Origin: Planctomycetota bacterium
Lineage (GTDB): Bacteria; Planctomycetota; UBA8742; JACQVU01
Reading direction: 5' to 3'
Length of the DNA stretch: 9,361 nucleotides
Assembly (NCBI GenBank): GCA_016209585.1
Contig: JACQVU010000139.1
Location: 1 to 9,361, forward strand
Under the pieces are notes generated by a model, which saw only the letters and a list, made by a program, of their open reading frames with translations, did no database searches and had not been told where the DNA came from. How positions within the stretch are numbered: position 1 is the first letter of the stretch; each line of letters opens with the position of its first letter. The position numbers and the translations under genes were made by a program. Positions 1-6,004 of the stretch are shown here, piece by piece.

Positions 1-1
1 C

Positions 2-79
2 GATCACCGCCGCCTGCGGCTGCTGGCGCGCAAGGTGTTGCGGGCGAGCTCATGGCGGGAGTTGCTGGGCGGCGAGTAG
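2..79 (+). CDS. C-terminal end of an upstream gene (5' partial)
   Basis: An open frame enters from the left edge and ends at TAG 77-79, giving about 25 residues ending in SSWRELLGGE. The peptide is Arg/Leu-rich and amphipathic, as expected for a C-terminal helix. Codon third positions are mostly G or C, as in the genes nearby. The next gene on this strand begins about 85 nt later behind its own Shine-Dalgarno, which fits a gene ending here. No family can be named from so short a piece. Another frame is also open here and runs into the next gene, so this call rests on composition and spacing only. Confidence 0.4.
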   Translation, partial: DHRRLRLLARKVLRASSWRELLGGE

Positions 80-152
80 GGCGCGACCTGTTCCAGCCTG
101 CGGGACGGCAAGCGAACGGCGGGTTCCCGCGCGCCCCCGCGGGTTCACTTCC

Positions 153-158
153 GGGAGG
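153..158 (+). promoter_or_regulatory. Shine-Dalgarno GGGAGG of the toroid-repeat gene
   Basis: GGGAGG lies 7 nt before the GTG at 166. It decides the start of the following gene: the upstream ATG at 52 has no comparable site, and it would place about 38 low-quality residues before the signal peptide. The 7-nt spacing matches the sites before the genes starting at 8610, 6004 and 2462. Confidence 0.6.
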
Positions 159-165
159 TAGTGGA

Positions 166-1554
166 GTGGTGTTGCCTGTGGAGGGAACCGTGTCGCCCCG
201 TCGCGCCTTCGCCCTCGTCTGGCTCTTCCTCGCGTTCGGCTTCCTGACGGCGCCGCTCTCGACCGCGTCGGCCCAGGAGAAGGCTCCGGCGCCCCGCCCC
301 GCTGACAAGGCCTTCGCGGACCGCATCGACGTCGCGATCGACAAGGGGCTGGCCGCGCTCCTCAAGATGCCGGTCGACGACAAGGGGTCGTTTCCCGGCT
401 ATGAGGCCGAGGGGTACGGCGTGGGCGCGACCTCGCTCGCGATCCTGGTCATGAGCGAGTGCGGCGTGAGTCGCGCCCATCCGCTGATGACCAAGTGCTG
501 GGAGCGGGTCCACAAGGAGTATCGCTCCATCCACGACCGCGGCGGCGACCTCCATTACACCTACGCGCTGGCCGTGAACATGCTGGCGCTGGAGTCGTTC
601 CACACCCCCAAGCCGAAGAAGGGAGAGCAACACAAGCCGCCCGCCAAGGTGGCGCTGCCTCCCAAAGACTTCGCCTGGATGCAGGAGATGGCCCGGTGGC
701 TGGTCGCCCACCGCGCCGGCAAGGGGTGGAGTTACACCCCGCCGCAGCCCGAAGACCTGAGCAACACGCAATACGCGCTGCTGGCGCTTCGTTCGGCCGA
801 CCGCTGCGGCGCGGCCTTCGACCGGGGGCCGCTCTTCGAGGTCTTTGAGTGGATCCTCTCCTTCCAGTACCGGTCCGAGGGACTGCTGCCCCGCGCCACC
901 GTCGACCTGCTGGCTTCCGGCCCGCGCGTCACCATGACGCCGCAGGATTCCGGCGACGAAGCCCGCGGCTGGGGGTACAGCCCGGATCCCCAGAACGCGC
1001 CCTGCGCTTCGATGACCTGCGGCGGCATCACCTCGCTGGTCATCCTCCGCGACCTGCTCATGAGCGACAAGAAGTTCACGGGGGAGATGGCCAAGCGGGC
1101 CGACATGGCGGTGTTCGAGGGGTTCGCCTGGCTCGACAAGAACTGGTCGGTCACCGAAAACCGCGGCCGCGGCTCGGAATGGCTCTATTATTATCTCTAC
1201 TCCATGGAACGGGTCGGCAGCCTCACGAAGCGGGAGTTCATCGGCAAACACCAGTGGTACATCGAGGGTGCGGAGCGACTGCTTGCGCTGCAGAAACAGG
1301 ATGGAACCTGGGAAAACCCCAAGCCCGGCCACACCGGTATCGGCGGCCAACCGTCGGTGAAGTTCCTCGACACCTGTTTCGCCCTTCTCTTCCTGAAGCG
1401 CATGACCGTTCCGGCCCGCATCGAACTTCGCCCGCCGGAGATCACCTACGGGCCGGGCGCGCGGCCGAAGCCGCCCACGCCCCCGCCGGCCACCGGCGCG
1501 CCAGCCGCGGGGCCGCCCGCGCCCGTGCCCGCGCCAGAGGCGCCGGGGAAATAG
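166..1554 (+). CDS. Secreted alpha/alpha-toroid (prenyltransferase/squalene-cyclase repeat) protein
   Basis: With the GTG start at 166 (Shine-Dalgarno 153-158) the protein has 462 aa. GTG at 169, 178 and 190 are alternatives. The N-terminus is a clear signal peptide: Arg-Arg at 12-13, a hydrophobic stretch at about 14-30, and a probable cleavage site after STASA near 36. The mature part has several QW-like toroid repeats: GSFPGYE at about 74, a helix around YALAVNMLALES, GWSYTP followed by NTQYALLALRS at about 187-210, GWGYSPDP followed by TSLVIL at about 268-294, and DGTWENP followed by DTCFALLFLKR at about 380-412. The order is Gly/Trp turn, then Ala/Leu helix, as in the squalene cyclase and prenyltransferase fold. 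Neither DXDD nor DCTAE, the catalytic signatures of hopene and squalene cyclases, is present, so I do not call it a cyclase. The last 40 residues are Pro/Ala-rich and probably disordered. Such exported toroid proteins of unknown role are frequent in Planctomycetota (family knowledge). Its 3' end overlaps the convergent radical SAM gene. Confidence 0.85.
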   Translation: MVLPVEGTVSPRRAFALVWLFLAFGFLTAPLSTASAQEKAPAPRPADKAFADRIDVAIDKGLAALLKMPVDDKGSFPGYEAEGYGVGATSLAILVMSECGVSRAHPLMTKCWERVHKEYRSIHDRGGDLHYTYALAVNMLALESFHTPKPKKGEQHKPPAKVALPPKDFAWMQEMARWLVAHRAGKGWSYTPPQPEDLSNTQYALLALRSADRCGAAFDRGPLFEVFEWILSFQYRSEGLLPRATVDLLASGPRVTMTPQDSGDEARGWGYSPDPQNAPCASMTCGGITSLVILRDLLMSDKKFTGEMAKRADMAVFEGFAWLDKNWSVTENRGRGSEWLYYYLYSMERVGSLTKREFIGKHQWYIEGAERLLALQKQDGTWENPKPGHTGIGGQPSVKFLDTCFALLFLKRMTVPARIELRPPEITYGPGARPKPPTPPPATGAPAAGPPAPVPAPEAPGK

Positions 1555-2462
1555 GATCGGGAGCGATCTCCCCGGCTCGCCCCCGCCCCCGGCGGCGGGA
1601 TCAGTTCGCCCACGCCGTACCGCTCGGCGTAGCCCTTCCAGACTCCCACGCAGCGCGCGTCGTGGACACAGTGGCGGCAGGCTGGCGCTTTGACGCGATC
1701 GGGGGTCAGCATCGCGGGCGGGGCATCGGGCCGGCAGGCGTCGTGGAGGCGCTCGTAGCCGGGCAGCACGCACGGGGGCACGCCGCAGCGCATGGGGATG
1801 ACGGCCTCAAGGCCGCGGGCGTGGCAGACCGCCAGCGCGGCGCGCAGGCTGGGCATGACGTCGGACATTCTCGGCATCAGGTCGGGCCGATCCACCGCCG
1901 CGCCGACGGGGGCGATGTAACTGAACGTCACGCCGTCCACGCCGCGCAGGTCGCGCGCCACGAACTCGGCGTACGCCGCGAGATCCAGCCGGTTGAGGGA
2001 GCAGACGACGCAGTTGAGCCGCACGGCCATTTCGCGGGCGAGCGCGTTGCGAATGCCGGCCAAGGTGCGCGCCTGCCCGCCGGGAGTGGCGGTGATGAGG
2101 TCCGACACCTCCGGCCGGTGGTGGTGCAGTGAAATGAAAAACGAGAGCCGCGCGCCGACCTTTGCCAGCGCGTCGGCGAACGCCGGGTCGGCCAGGCGCA
2201 TGCCGTGGGTCTCGATGCAGAAGTCGCCGATTCCGCGGGCACGCGCGTAGCGCAGCGTTTCGAAGAGCCTGGGGTGGATGGTCGGCTCGCCGCCGGTGAC
2301 GCTCAGCATCACCGGCTCGCGCGCGGCCTCAGTGGCGAGCGCGTCGATGCGCGCGCGGACGGCCTCTTCGGTCCGGGACAGGTCCTCGGCCGTCCGGGCG
2401 ATGCTGCAGAAGCGGCACGCCTGGTCGCAGGCCAGGGCCAGGCGCACTTGAACGGTTCTCAC
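1446..2462 (-). CDS. Radical SAM protein with SPASM/twitch-like C-terminus
   Basis: This is the last gene of the minus operon, 338 aa. The start is the GTG at 2462-2460, which shares GTGA with the stop of the 1181-aa gene and has GGGAGG 7 nt upstream. The N-terminal radical SAM core has CX3CX2C at C12, C16 and C19, which binds the 4Fe-4S cluster that cleaves S-adenosylmethionine. TGGEPTIHP follows at 57-64, then IETHGMRL at about 84-90 and SLHHHRPEVSD at about 111-121. The C-terminal Cys set (C226, C231, C243, C262, C265, C271), ending in CVGVWKGYAERYG, resembles SPASM/twitch domains that hold auxiliary Fe-S clusters. Peptide or small-molecule modification is therefore likely, but the substrate is unknown. 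Recognisable sequence ends near residue 290. The last ~48 residues are Gly/Ala-rich, and most of them are antisense to the Pro/Ala-rich tail of the convergent gene. It is soluble, with no signal peptide or membrane segment. Confidence 0.88.
   Translation of the reverse strand: MRTVQVRLALACDQACRFCSIARTAEDLSRTEEAVRARIDALATEAAREPVMLSVTGGEPTIHPRLFETLRYARARGIGDFCIETHGMRLADPAFADALAKVGARLSFFISLHHHRPEVSDLITATPGGQARTLAGIRNALAREMAVRLNCVVCSLNRLDLAAYAEFVARDLRGVDGVTFSYIAPVGAAVDRPDLMPRMSDVMPSLRAALAVCHARGLEAVIPMRCGVPPCVLPGYERLHDACRPDAPPAMLTPDRVKAPACRHCVHDARCVGVWKGYAERYGVGELIPPPGAGASRGDRSRSYFPGASGAGTGAGGPAAGAPVAGGGVGGFGRAPGP
1558..1573. terminator. GC-rich hairpin just after the toroid gene stop
   Basis: CGGGAG, a CGAT loop and CTCCCG form a perfect 6-bp stem starting 4 nt after the TAG at 1552-1554. 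Its position suggests transcription attenuation or 3'-end protection for the plus-strand gene. No T-tract follows and the hairpin lies inside the coding sequence of the convergent gene, so a classical intrinsic terminator is not shown. Confidence 0.3.
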
Positions 2463-5400
2463 GGCGCGGCCTCCCGGTCCGTGACGCGCACTTGCAGGCC
2501 ACGGGCCTCGGCCAGGTGGTGCAGTTCGGGAAACTCGCGGCGCGGGGCGTCCGCGTGGCGTTCGCAGAGGAAGCGGCGCACGCCGAGGGCCGCGAACCGG
2601 CGGATGGCGGTCAGGAATTCGGCGATGTTGGCGGCGCGCCGGTGGTCCGCGATCTCCACGCCGCCGCCCAGGCCGACGGCCACGAGGTTCTCCACGCCGG
2701 CGAGGGCTTGCACGAAAGCGCCGGCGACGCCGGCGGCGGCGTCGTGCACGGCTGGCGTGTCGCCGAAGAACCTCACCCGCGCGTGGCAAAGCCCGGCGCG
2801 CCGGGCCGCTTGCGCGAAGCGCCGGTAGGCGAACATGCGGCCGTTGGTGCGGGCCTCGATCCCCGAAAAGCCCAGGCGCGCCGCCGCCGCCACCACCCGC
2901 AGGAAGTGCGGGTGCAGCGTCGGCTCGCCCGCGCCGGACTCGCCGCAGCCGGTGAAGACCACGCGCGAGGCGCCGGCCTCGCGCCCGGCGCGGAGCGCCG
3001 CCACGGCGGCCTCCTCGTCGGGAACGTCCGCGCCCTCCGGCCGCGGCGGCGGACAGGAGGCGCAGGCGTTGTTGCACGCGGCGGAGAGGCGCAGCGAGAG
3101 GACGCCGTCGTCCTCCTGCTGGCGGCCGTGGTTGAAGAGGCCGGAGGCGACGGCCTGCTGCCCGCGGGGAGAGAGGAAGACGCGCTCCACGCCGGCCCGC
3201 TCCTCCGGGCTGAGGAAGAGCATGGCGCGGGCCGCGAACTCCTCGTCGGGGGTGGCCGCCAGCGTGAGGCGGCCGCCGTGGCCCCGGAGCGTGTTCTCAC
3301 GCGAGAGGAAGCGGACCTCTTCGGGGAAGGCCTCGCCCGGCTCCATGCCGAAGAGGCGGCGGAAACGATCCCCGTCCACGCCGTTGTACAGGTTGCCGAT
3401 CATGTACCGCCGGCGCTCCGCGGCCTCGTCCATGCGGCGGGCGAGGATGGGGGGCGCCCGGCCCTGTTCCAGCGCCTCGGTCCAGGAGGCGTGGTCGCGC
3501 GGCTTGTACGCCAGCGCGCCGAAGACGTGGGAGTGGCCGTAGGGGCCGAGGCCCAGGCAGGCGTCGGCCCCTTCCTCCCGCTCCACGTCGAAGCGGTTCA
3601 CCAGCGCCTCGCCTTGGGCCGCGGCGCGGATGAAGACCGGCGTCACAACCCCCGGCCGACGCCGGTAGCCGGCGCGATGGGCCAGGTTTTCGGCGCGCGC
3701 CACCATCCGGTCCATCAACGCCCGATGGGCGCTCCGGTCCAGCCGCAAACCCAGGTGGAAGTAGGGCGTGGGCGTCACGTACCAGGGGTAGACCACCACG
3801 CTGTCGGCGCCCAGGTCCAGGCACTGGGCGAGCGAGTCGGCGAACGACGCTTCCGTCTCCTCGGGCAGGCCGGCCACGGTGTCGAGGCTCACCGCCGGCA
3901 CGCCGGCCGCGCGCGCCAGGGCCACCGCGGCGCGCACCTGCTCGAATTTCTGGTAGCCGCGGTTCATGCGGCGCAGGACGCTCGCCGTGTTCGACTGCAC
4001 GCCGATCGACAGACGCGATATCCCATGCTGGCGCAGCACGGCCAGTTTCTGGGCCGTCAGGTTGTCGGGGTTCACCTCGCACGCGAAGTGGAAGCCCTCC
4101 TCGCGCGTGAAGGCCGCGGCCAGCGCGGCCAGCAGCCGCTCCAGTTCCCCCGCCTCCAGGTAACTCGGCGTTCCGCCCCCGAAATAGAGGCTGTGCAGCG
4201 GCACGTTCGCCAGGATGGGCGCGAAAAGCCGGATCTCGCGGCACACATGCTCCAGGTACTGGTCCACCGCGCCGCGCTCGTGGGGCGTGGCGGCGGTGAC
4301 GGAGTCGAACATGCAGAAGAGACATTTCGTCCGGCAAAACGGGATGTGCGCCATCACCGAGAAGCGGTTCACCGCCGACTCCCGCGCGGCCCGCGCGGCG
4401 AAGGCGCGCCAGGCTGACAGCGCCTCGGCGCCCTCCCGCGGCTCCCCCATCTCGTCGTAGAGCGGAAAGTAGTCCGGCTCCTTGTCGAGCCGCGCCATCA
4501 CCGCCCACAGCCGCCGGCCGCGTTCCAGCAGGGCTTCCATGTCCGCGTTCTCCCGAACCGCGTGACCCCGGGCGTACGGCGGCGTGCCGCGGGTTGCCGC
4601 CACGGGAAGCGGATCGGGCGCGGCGAGGAACCGCCTCGCGACCGCCTCCACCTCAGCGGCGGAGTAGAAGAGTTTGGAGAGCGTGGCGCACTCCAGTTCG
4701 TCCGCGAAACGGGGTTCGACGCGGCCGTTCTCCGCCGCGACCTTGCCGGCGCCAATCAAATAGTCGAACTCCTCCGCGAAGCGCTCCACGGGATCGCCGC
4801 CGAACCGCTCCCGGAACTCCGCGAGCTCGAACCCCTCCGAAAGCCGCGTGACCAGAAAGTCGCGCGCCTCCGTGTCGCCCTCCAGCCGGCGCGCCAGCAC
4901 CGGCGGCCACCGTCCGGCGCGCAGCGCGGCCGCCCGCGACTCTTCATCGTGGTGGCGGAAGCAGAGCCGGCCGGGAAGGCGCGACGTGGCCCCGAAGCCC
5001 ACCCCCAGGCACGCGCCCGCGCGATAGACCCCCGCCTTGCTGGCGCGTTGCCACCAGCCGCGCGGGACCTTGCGCTCGTCAACGGCCACCAGCGATTGCG
5101 GCGTCGGGATCACCGTGTAGCCGCTCGCCGCCAGGGTGGCCGCGGCCGCACGCTGACGCCGCTCCTGGTCCTCCGCGAGCGCCGCCGGGTCGGGCCGGCG
5201 TCCCTCACGCCAGAGGCGGCTGGGCGTGGGCGCCCAGGGGCAGATCACCACGCTTTCCGGCGCGAAGCCAATCACGCCGGCGAGCGAGGCCGCGAAGGAC
5301 TCATCGCTCTCCTCCGGCAGGCCGCACACGAGATCGAGGTTGATCCACGGAACGCCCGCGCCGCGCGCCGCCTCCATCGCGCCAGCGACCATGGCCTCCG

Positions 5401-6004
5401 TCTGGTAGGCGCGGCCGACGGCCCGCAGCACCGCGCCGTCGAGCGATTGGACCCCCATGCTGAGACGCGCCAGGCCGTGCGCCCGCAGCAGCGCGGCCTT
5501 GTCGCCGTCGACGCTTTCCGGGTTGCCCTCAGCCGTGAAGAAGAAGTCATCGGTGCGCGCCACCGCGAGGTTGATCGCCTCCAACAGCCGGCGCAGTTGG
5601 CCGGTGGGCAGTTGGGTGGGCGTTCCCCCGGCCAGGAAGAGGTCCGAGACCGGCGGCCGGCCCAGCGCCGCGCCGTACCGCCCGATCTCGGCGGCGGCCA
5701 GGTCCACGAAGGCCGCGTACTCCGCGTCGTCGCGCGCCACGCGCGTTTCCAGGCAGCAGAAGGCGCACTGCGTGCGGCAGAAGGGCACGTGCACGAAAAC
5801 GCTCCAGGCGCGCGCGGGCGAGTCCGCCGCGCAGGCCGCCAGCGCGCGCGCGAGGTCGTCGTCGGAGATCACCTCGCCCATTTCCTCCACGCCGGGGAAG
5901 TAGTTGGCCTCCCGATCCGCGCGCCACATCGCCCGCGCGATCCGCGCCAGCAGCGGCAGGCGGGCGGCGATCGACGCCGGAGGCGAGGCGACGACGGTGG
6001 TCAC
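2459..6004 (-). CDS. Triple radical SAM fusion: two HemW-like units plus a third core
   Basis: The protein has 1181 aa and starts at the GTG at 6004-6002, which overlaps the previous stop as GTGA. Unit 1 (about 22-463) has HVPFCRTQCAFC (C76, C80, C83), AGGTPTQL, GVQSLDG, LDLVCGLPEES and LGVGFGATS, then a helical HemN C-terminal-type region ending near GRVEPRF. Unit 2 (about 497-945) repeats the order with HIPFCRTKCLFC (C557, C561, C564), FGGGTPSYL, LSIGVQSN, LDTVAGLPEET and LGLGPYGHSH. Unit 3 (about 966-1181) has CX3CX2C at C977, C981 and C984, GEPTLHP and TNGRMF, but ends without auxiliary-cluster cysteines. HemN/HemW relatives include coproporphyrinogen dehydrogenase, heme chaperones, and radical methylases and cyclopropanases, usually about 380-460 aa with one core (family knowledge). 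Here two are fused to a third core of another subfamily. Heme synthesis is not indicated: there is no heme gene nearby and the HemN CX3CX2CXC signature is absent. It is soluble. The reaction and substrate are unknown; radical modification of a shared substrate is inference. Confidence 0.9.
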   Translation of the reverse strand: MTTVVASPPASIAARLPLLARIARAMWRADREANYFPGVEEMGEVISDDDLARALAACAADSPARAWSVFVHVPFCRTQCAFCCLETRVARDDAEYAAFVDLAAAEIGRYGAALGRPPVSDLFLAGGTPTQLPTGQLRRLLEAINLAVARTDDFFFTAEGNPESVDGDKAALLRAHGLARLSMGVQSLDGAVLRAVGRAYQTEAMVAGAMEAARGAGVPWINLDLVCGLPEESDESFAASLAGVIGFAPESVVICPWAPTPSRLWREGRRPDPAALAEDQERRQRAAAATLAASGYTVIPTPQSLVAVDERKVPRGWWQRASKAGVYRAGACLGVGFGATSRLPGRLCFRHHDEESRAAALRAGRWPPVLARRLEGDTEARDFLVTRLSEGFELAEFRERFGGDPVERFAEEFDYLIGAGKVAAENGRVEPRFADELECATLSKLFYSAAEVEAVARRFLAAPDPLPVAATRGTPPYARGHAVRENADMEALLERGRRLWAVMARLDKEPDYFPLYDEMGEPREGAEALSAWRAFAARAARESAVNRFSVMAHIPFCRTKCLFCMFDSVTAATPHERGAVDQYLEHVCREIRLFAPILANVPLHSLYFGGGTPSYLEAGELERLLAALAAAFTREEGFHFACEVNPDNLTAQKLAVLRQHGISRLSIGVQSNTASVLRRMNRGYQKFEQVRAAVALARAAGVPAVSLDTVAGLPEETEASFADSLAQCLDLGADSVVVYPWYVTPTPYFHLGLRLDRSAHRALMDRMVARAENLAHRAGYRRRPGVVTPVFIRAAAQGEALVNRFDVEREEGADACLGLGPYGHSHVFGALAYKPRDHASWTEALEQGRAPPILARRMDEAAERRRYMIGNLYNGVDGDRFRRLFGMEPGEAFPEEVRFLSRENTLRGHGGRLTLAATPDEEFAARAMLFLSPEERAGVERVFLSPRGQQAVASGLFNHGRQQEDDGVLSLRLSAACNNACASCPPPRPEGADVPDEEAAVAALRAGREAGASRVVFTGCGESGAGEPTLHPHFLRVVAAAARLGFSGIEARTNGRMFAYRRFAQAARRAGLCHARVRFFGDTPAVHDAAAGVAGAFVQALAGVENLVAVGLGGGVEIADHRRAANIAEFLTAIRRFAALGVRRFLCERHADAPRREFPELHHLAEARGLQVRVTDREAAP
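2470..2475 (-). promoter_or_regulatory. Shine-Dalgarno GGGAGG of the 338-aa radical SAM gene
   Basis: GGGAGG on the minus strand lies 7 nt before the GTG at 2462, inside the end of the 1181-aa gene. It supports the short GTG start over longer upstream readings of the same frame, which would run backwards through the preceding gene. Confidence 0.6.
3170..4516 (-). repeat. Protein-level tandem duplication, copy 2 (HemW-like unit 2)
   Basis: Residues about 497-945 of the 1181-aa protein. It has the same order as copy 1: YFPLYDEMGE, CX3CX2C, GGGTPS, GVQS, LDTVAGLPEET, LGLGPYGHSH, EALEQGRAPPILARR and an end helix (ARAMLFLSPEERAGVERVFL). Because the preamble and the tail are shared too, one ancestral gene of about 450 codons probably duplicated and fused. 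Confidence 0.75.
4616..5941 (-). repeat. Protein-level tandem duplication, copy 1 (HemW-like unit 1)
   Basis: Residues about 22-463 of the 1181-aa protein. They align with copy 2 through a preamble (YFPGVEEMGE), the CX3CX2C motif, GGTPT, GVQS, LDLVCGLPEES, LGVGFGATS, the tract AALRAGRWPPVLARR and an end helix (TLSKLFYSAAEVEAVARRFL). It is divergent rather than a recent DNA repeat. Confidence 0.75.

Noticed and set aside
126..143. CCCGCG/CGCGGG hairpin and a GCGGGTTC direct repeat before the toroid gene
   Set aside because: A 6-bp GC stem without a T-tract or recognisable operator symmetry is expected by chance in this composition.
145..1773. Long minus-strand open frame (542 aa) across the toroid gene
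   Set aside because: It is Arg/Gly-rich with no recognisable motifs and is antisense to a gene with a signal peptide and toroid repeats. Long shadow frames are expected at this G+C content.
2463..3077. Upstream extension of the 338-aa radical SAM frame to 543 aa
   Set aside because: The extra residues are Arg/Gly-rich and run out of frame through the third core of the 1181-aa protein. The GTG at 2462 has a good Shine-Dalgarno and a GTGA overlap.
2492..4417. Long plus-strand open frame (641 aa) opposite the triple radical SAM gene
   Set aside because: It has no domain motifs and a biased Arg/Gly/Ala composition, and lies antisense to well-supported coding sequence. The same applies to the plus-strand frames at 4562-6127 and 6025-7668.
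2459..6004. Calling the 1181-aa protein coproporphyrinogen dehydrogenase (hemN) or heme chaperone (hemW)
   Set aside because: The CX3CX2CXC of HemN is absent, the protein has three cores, and no heme pathway gene is nearby. Only family-level similarity is supported.
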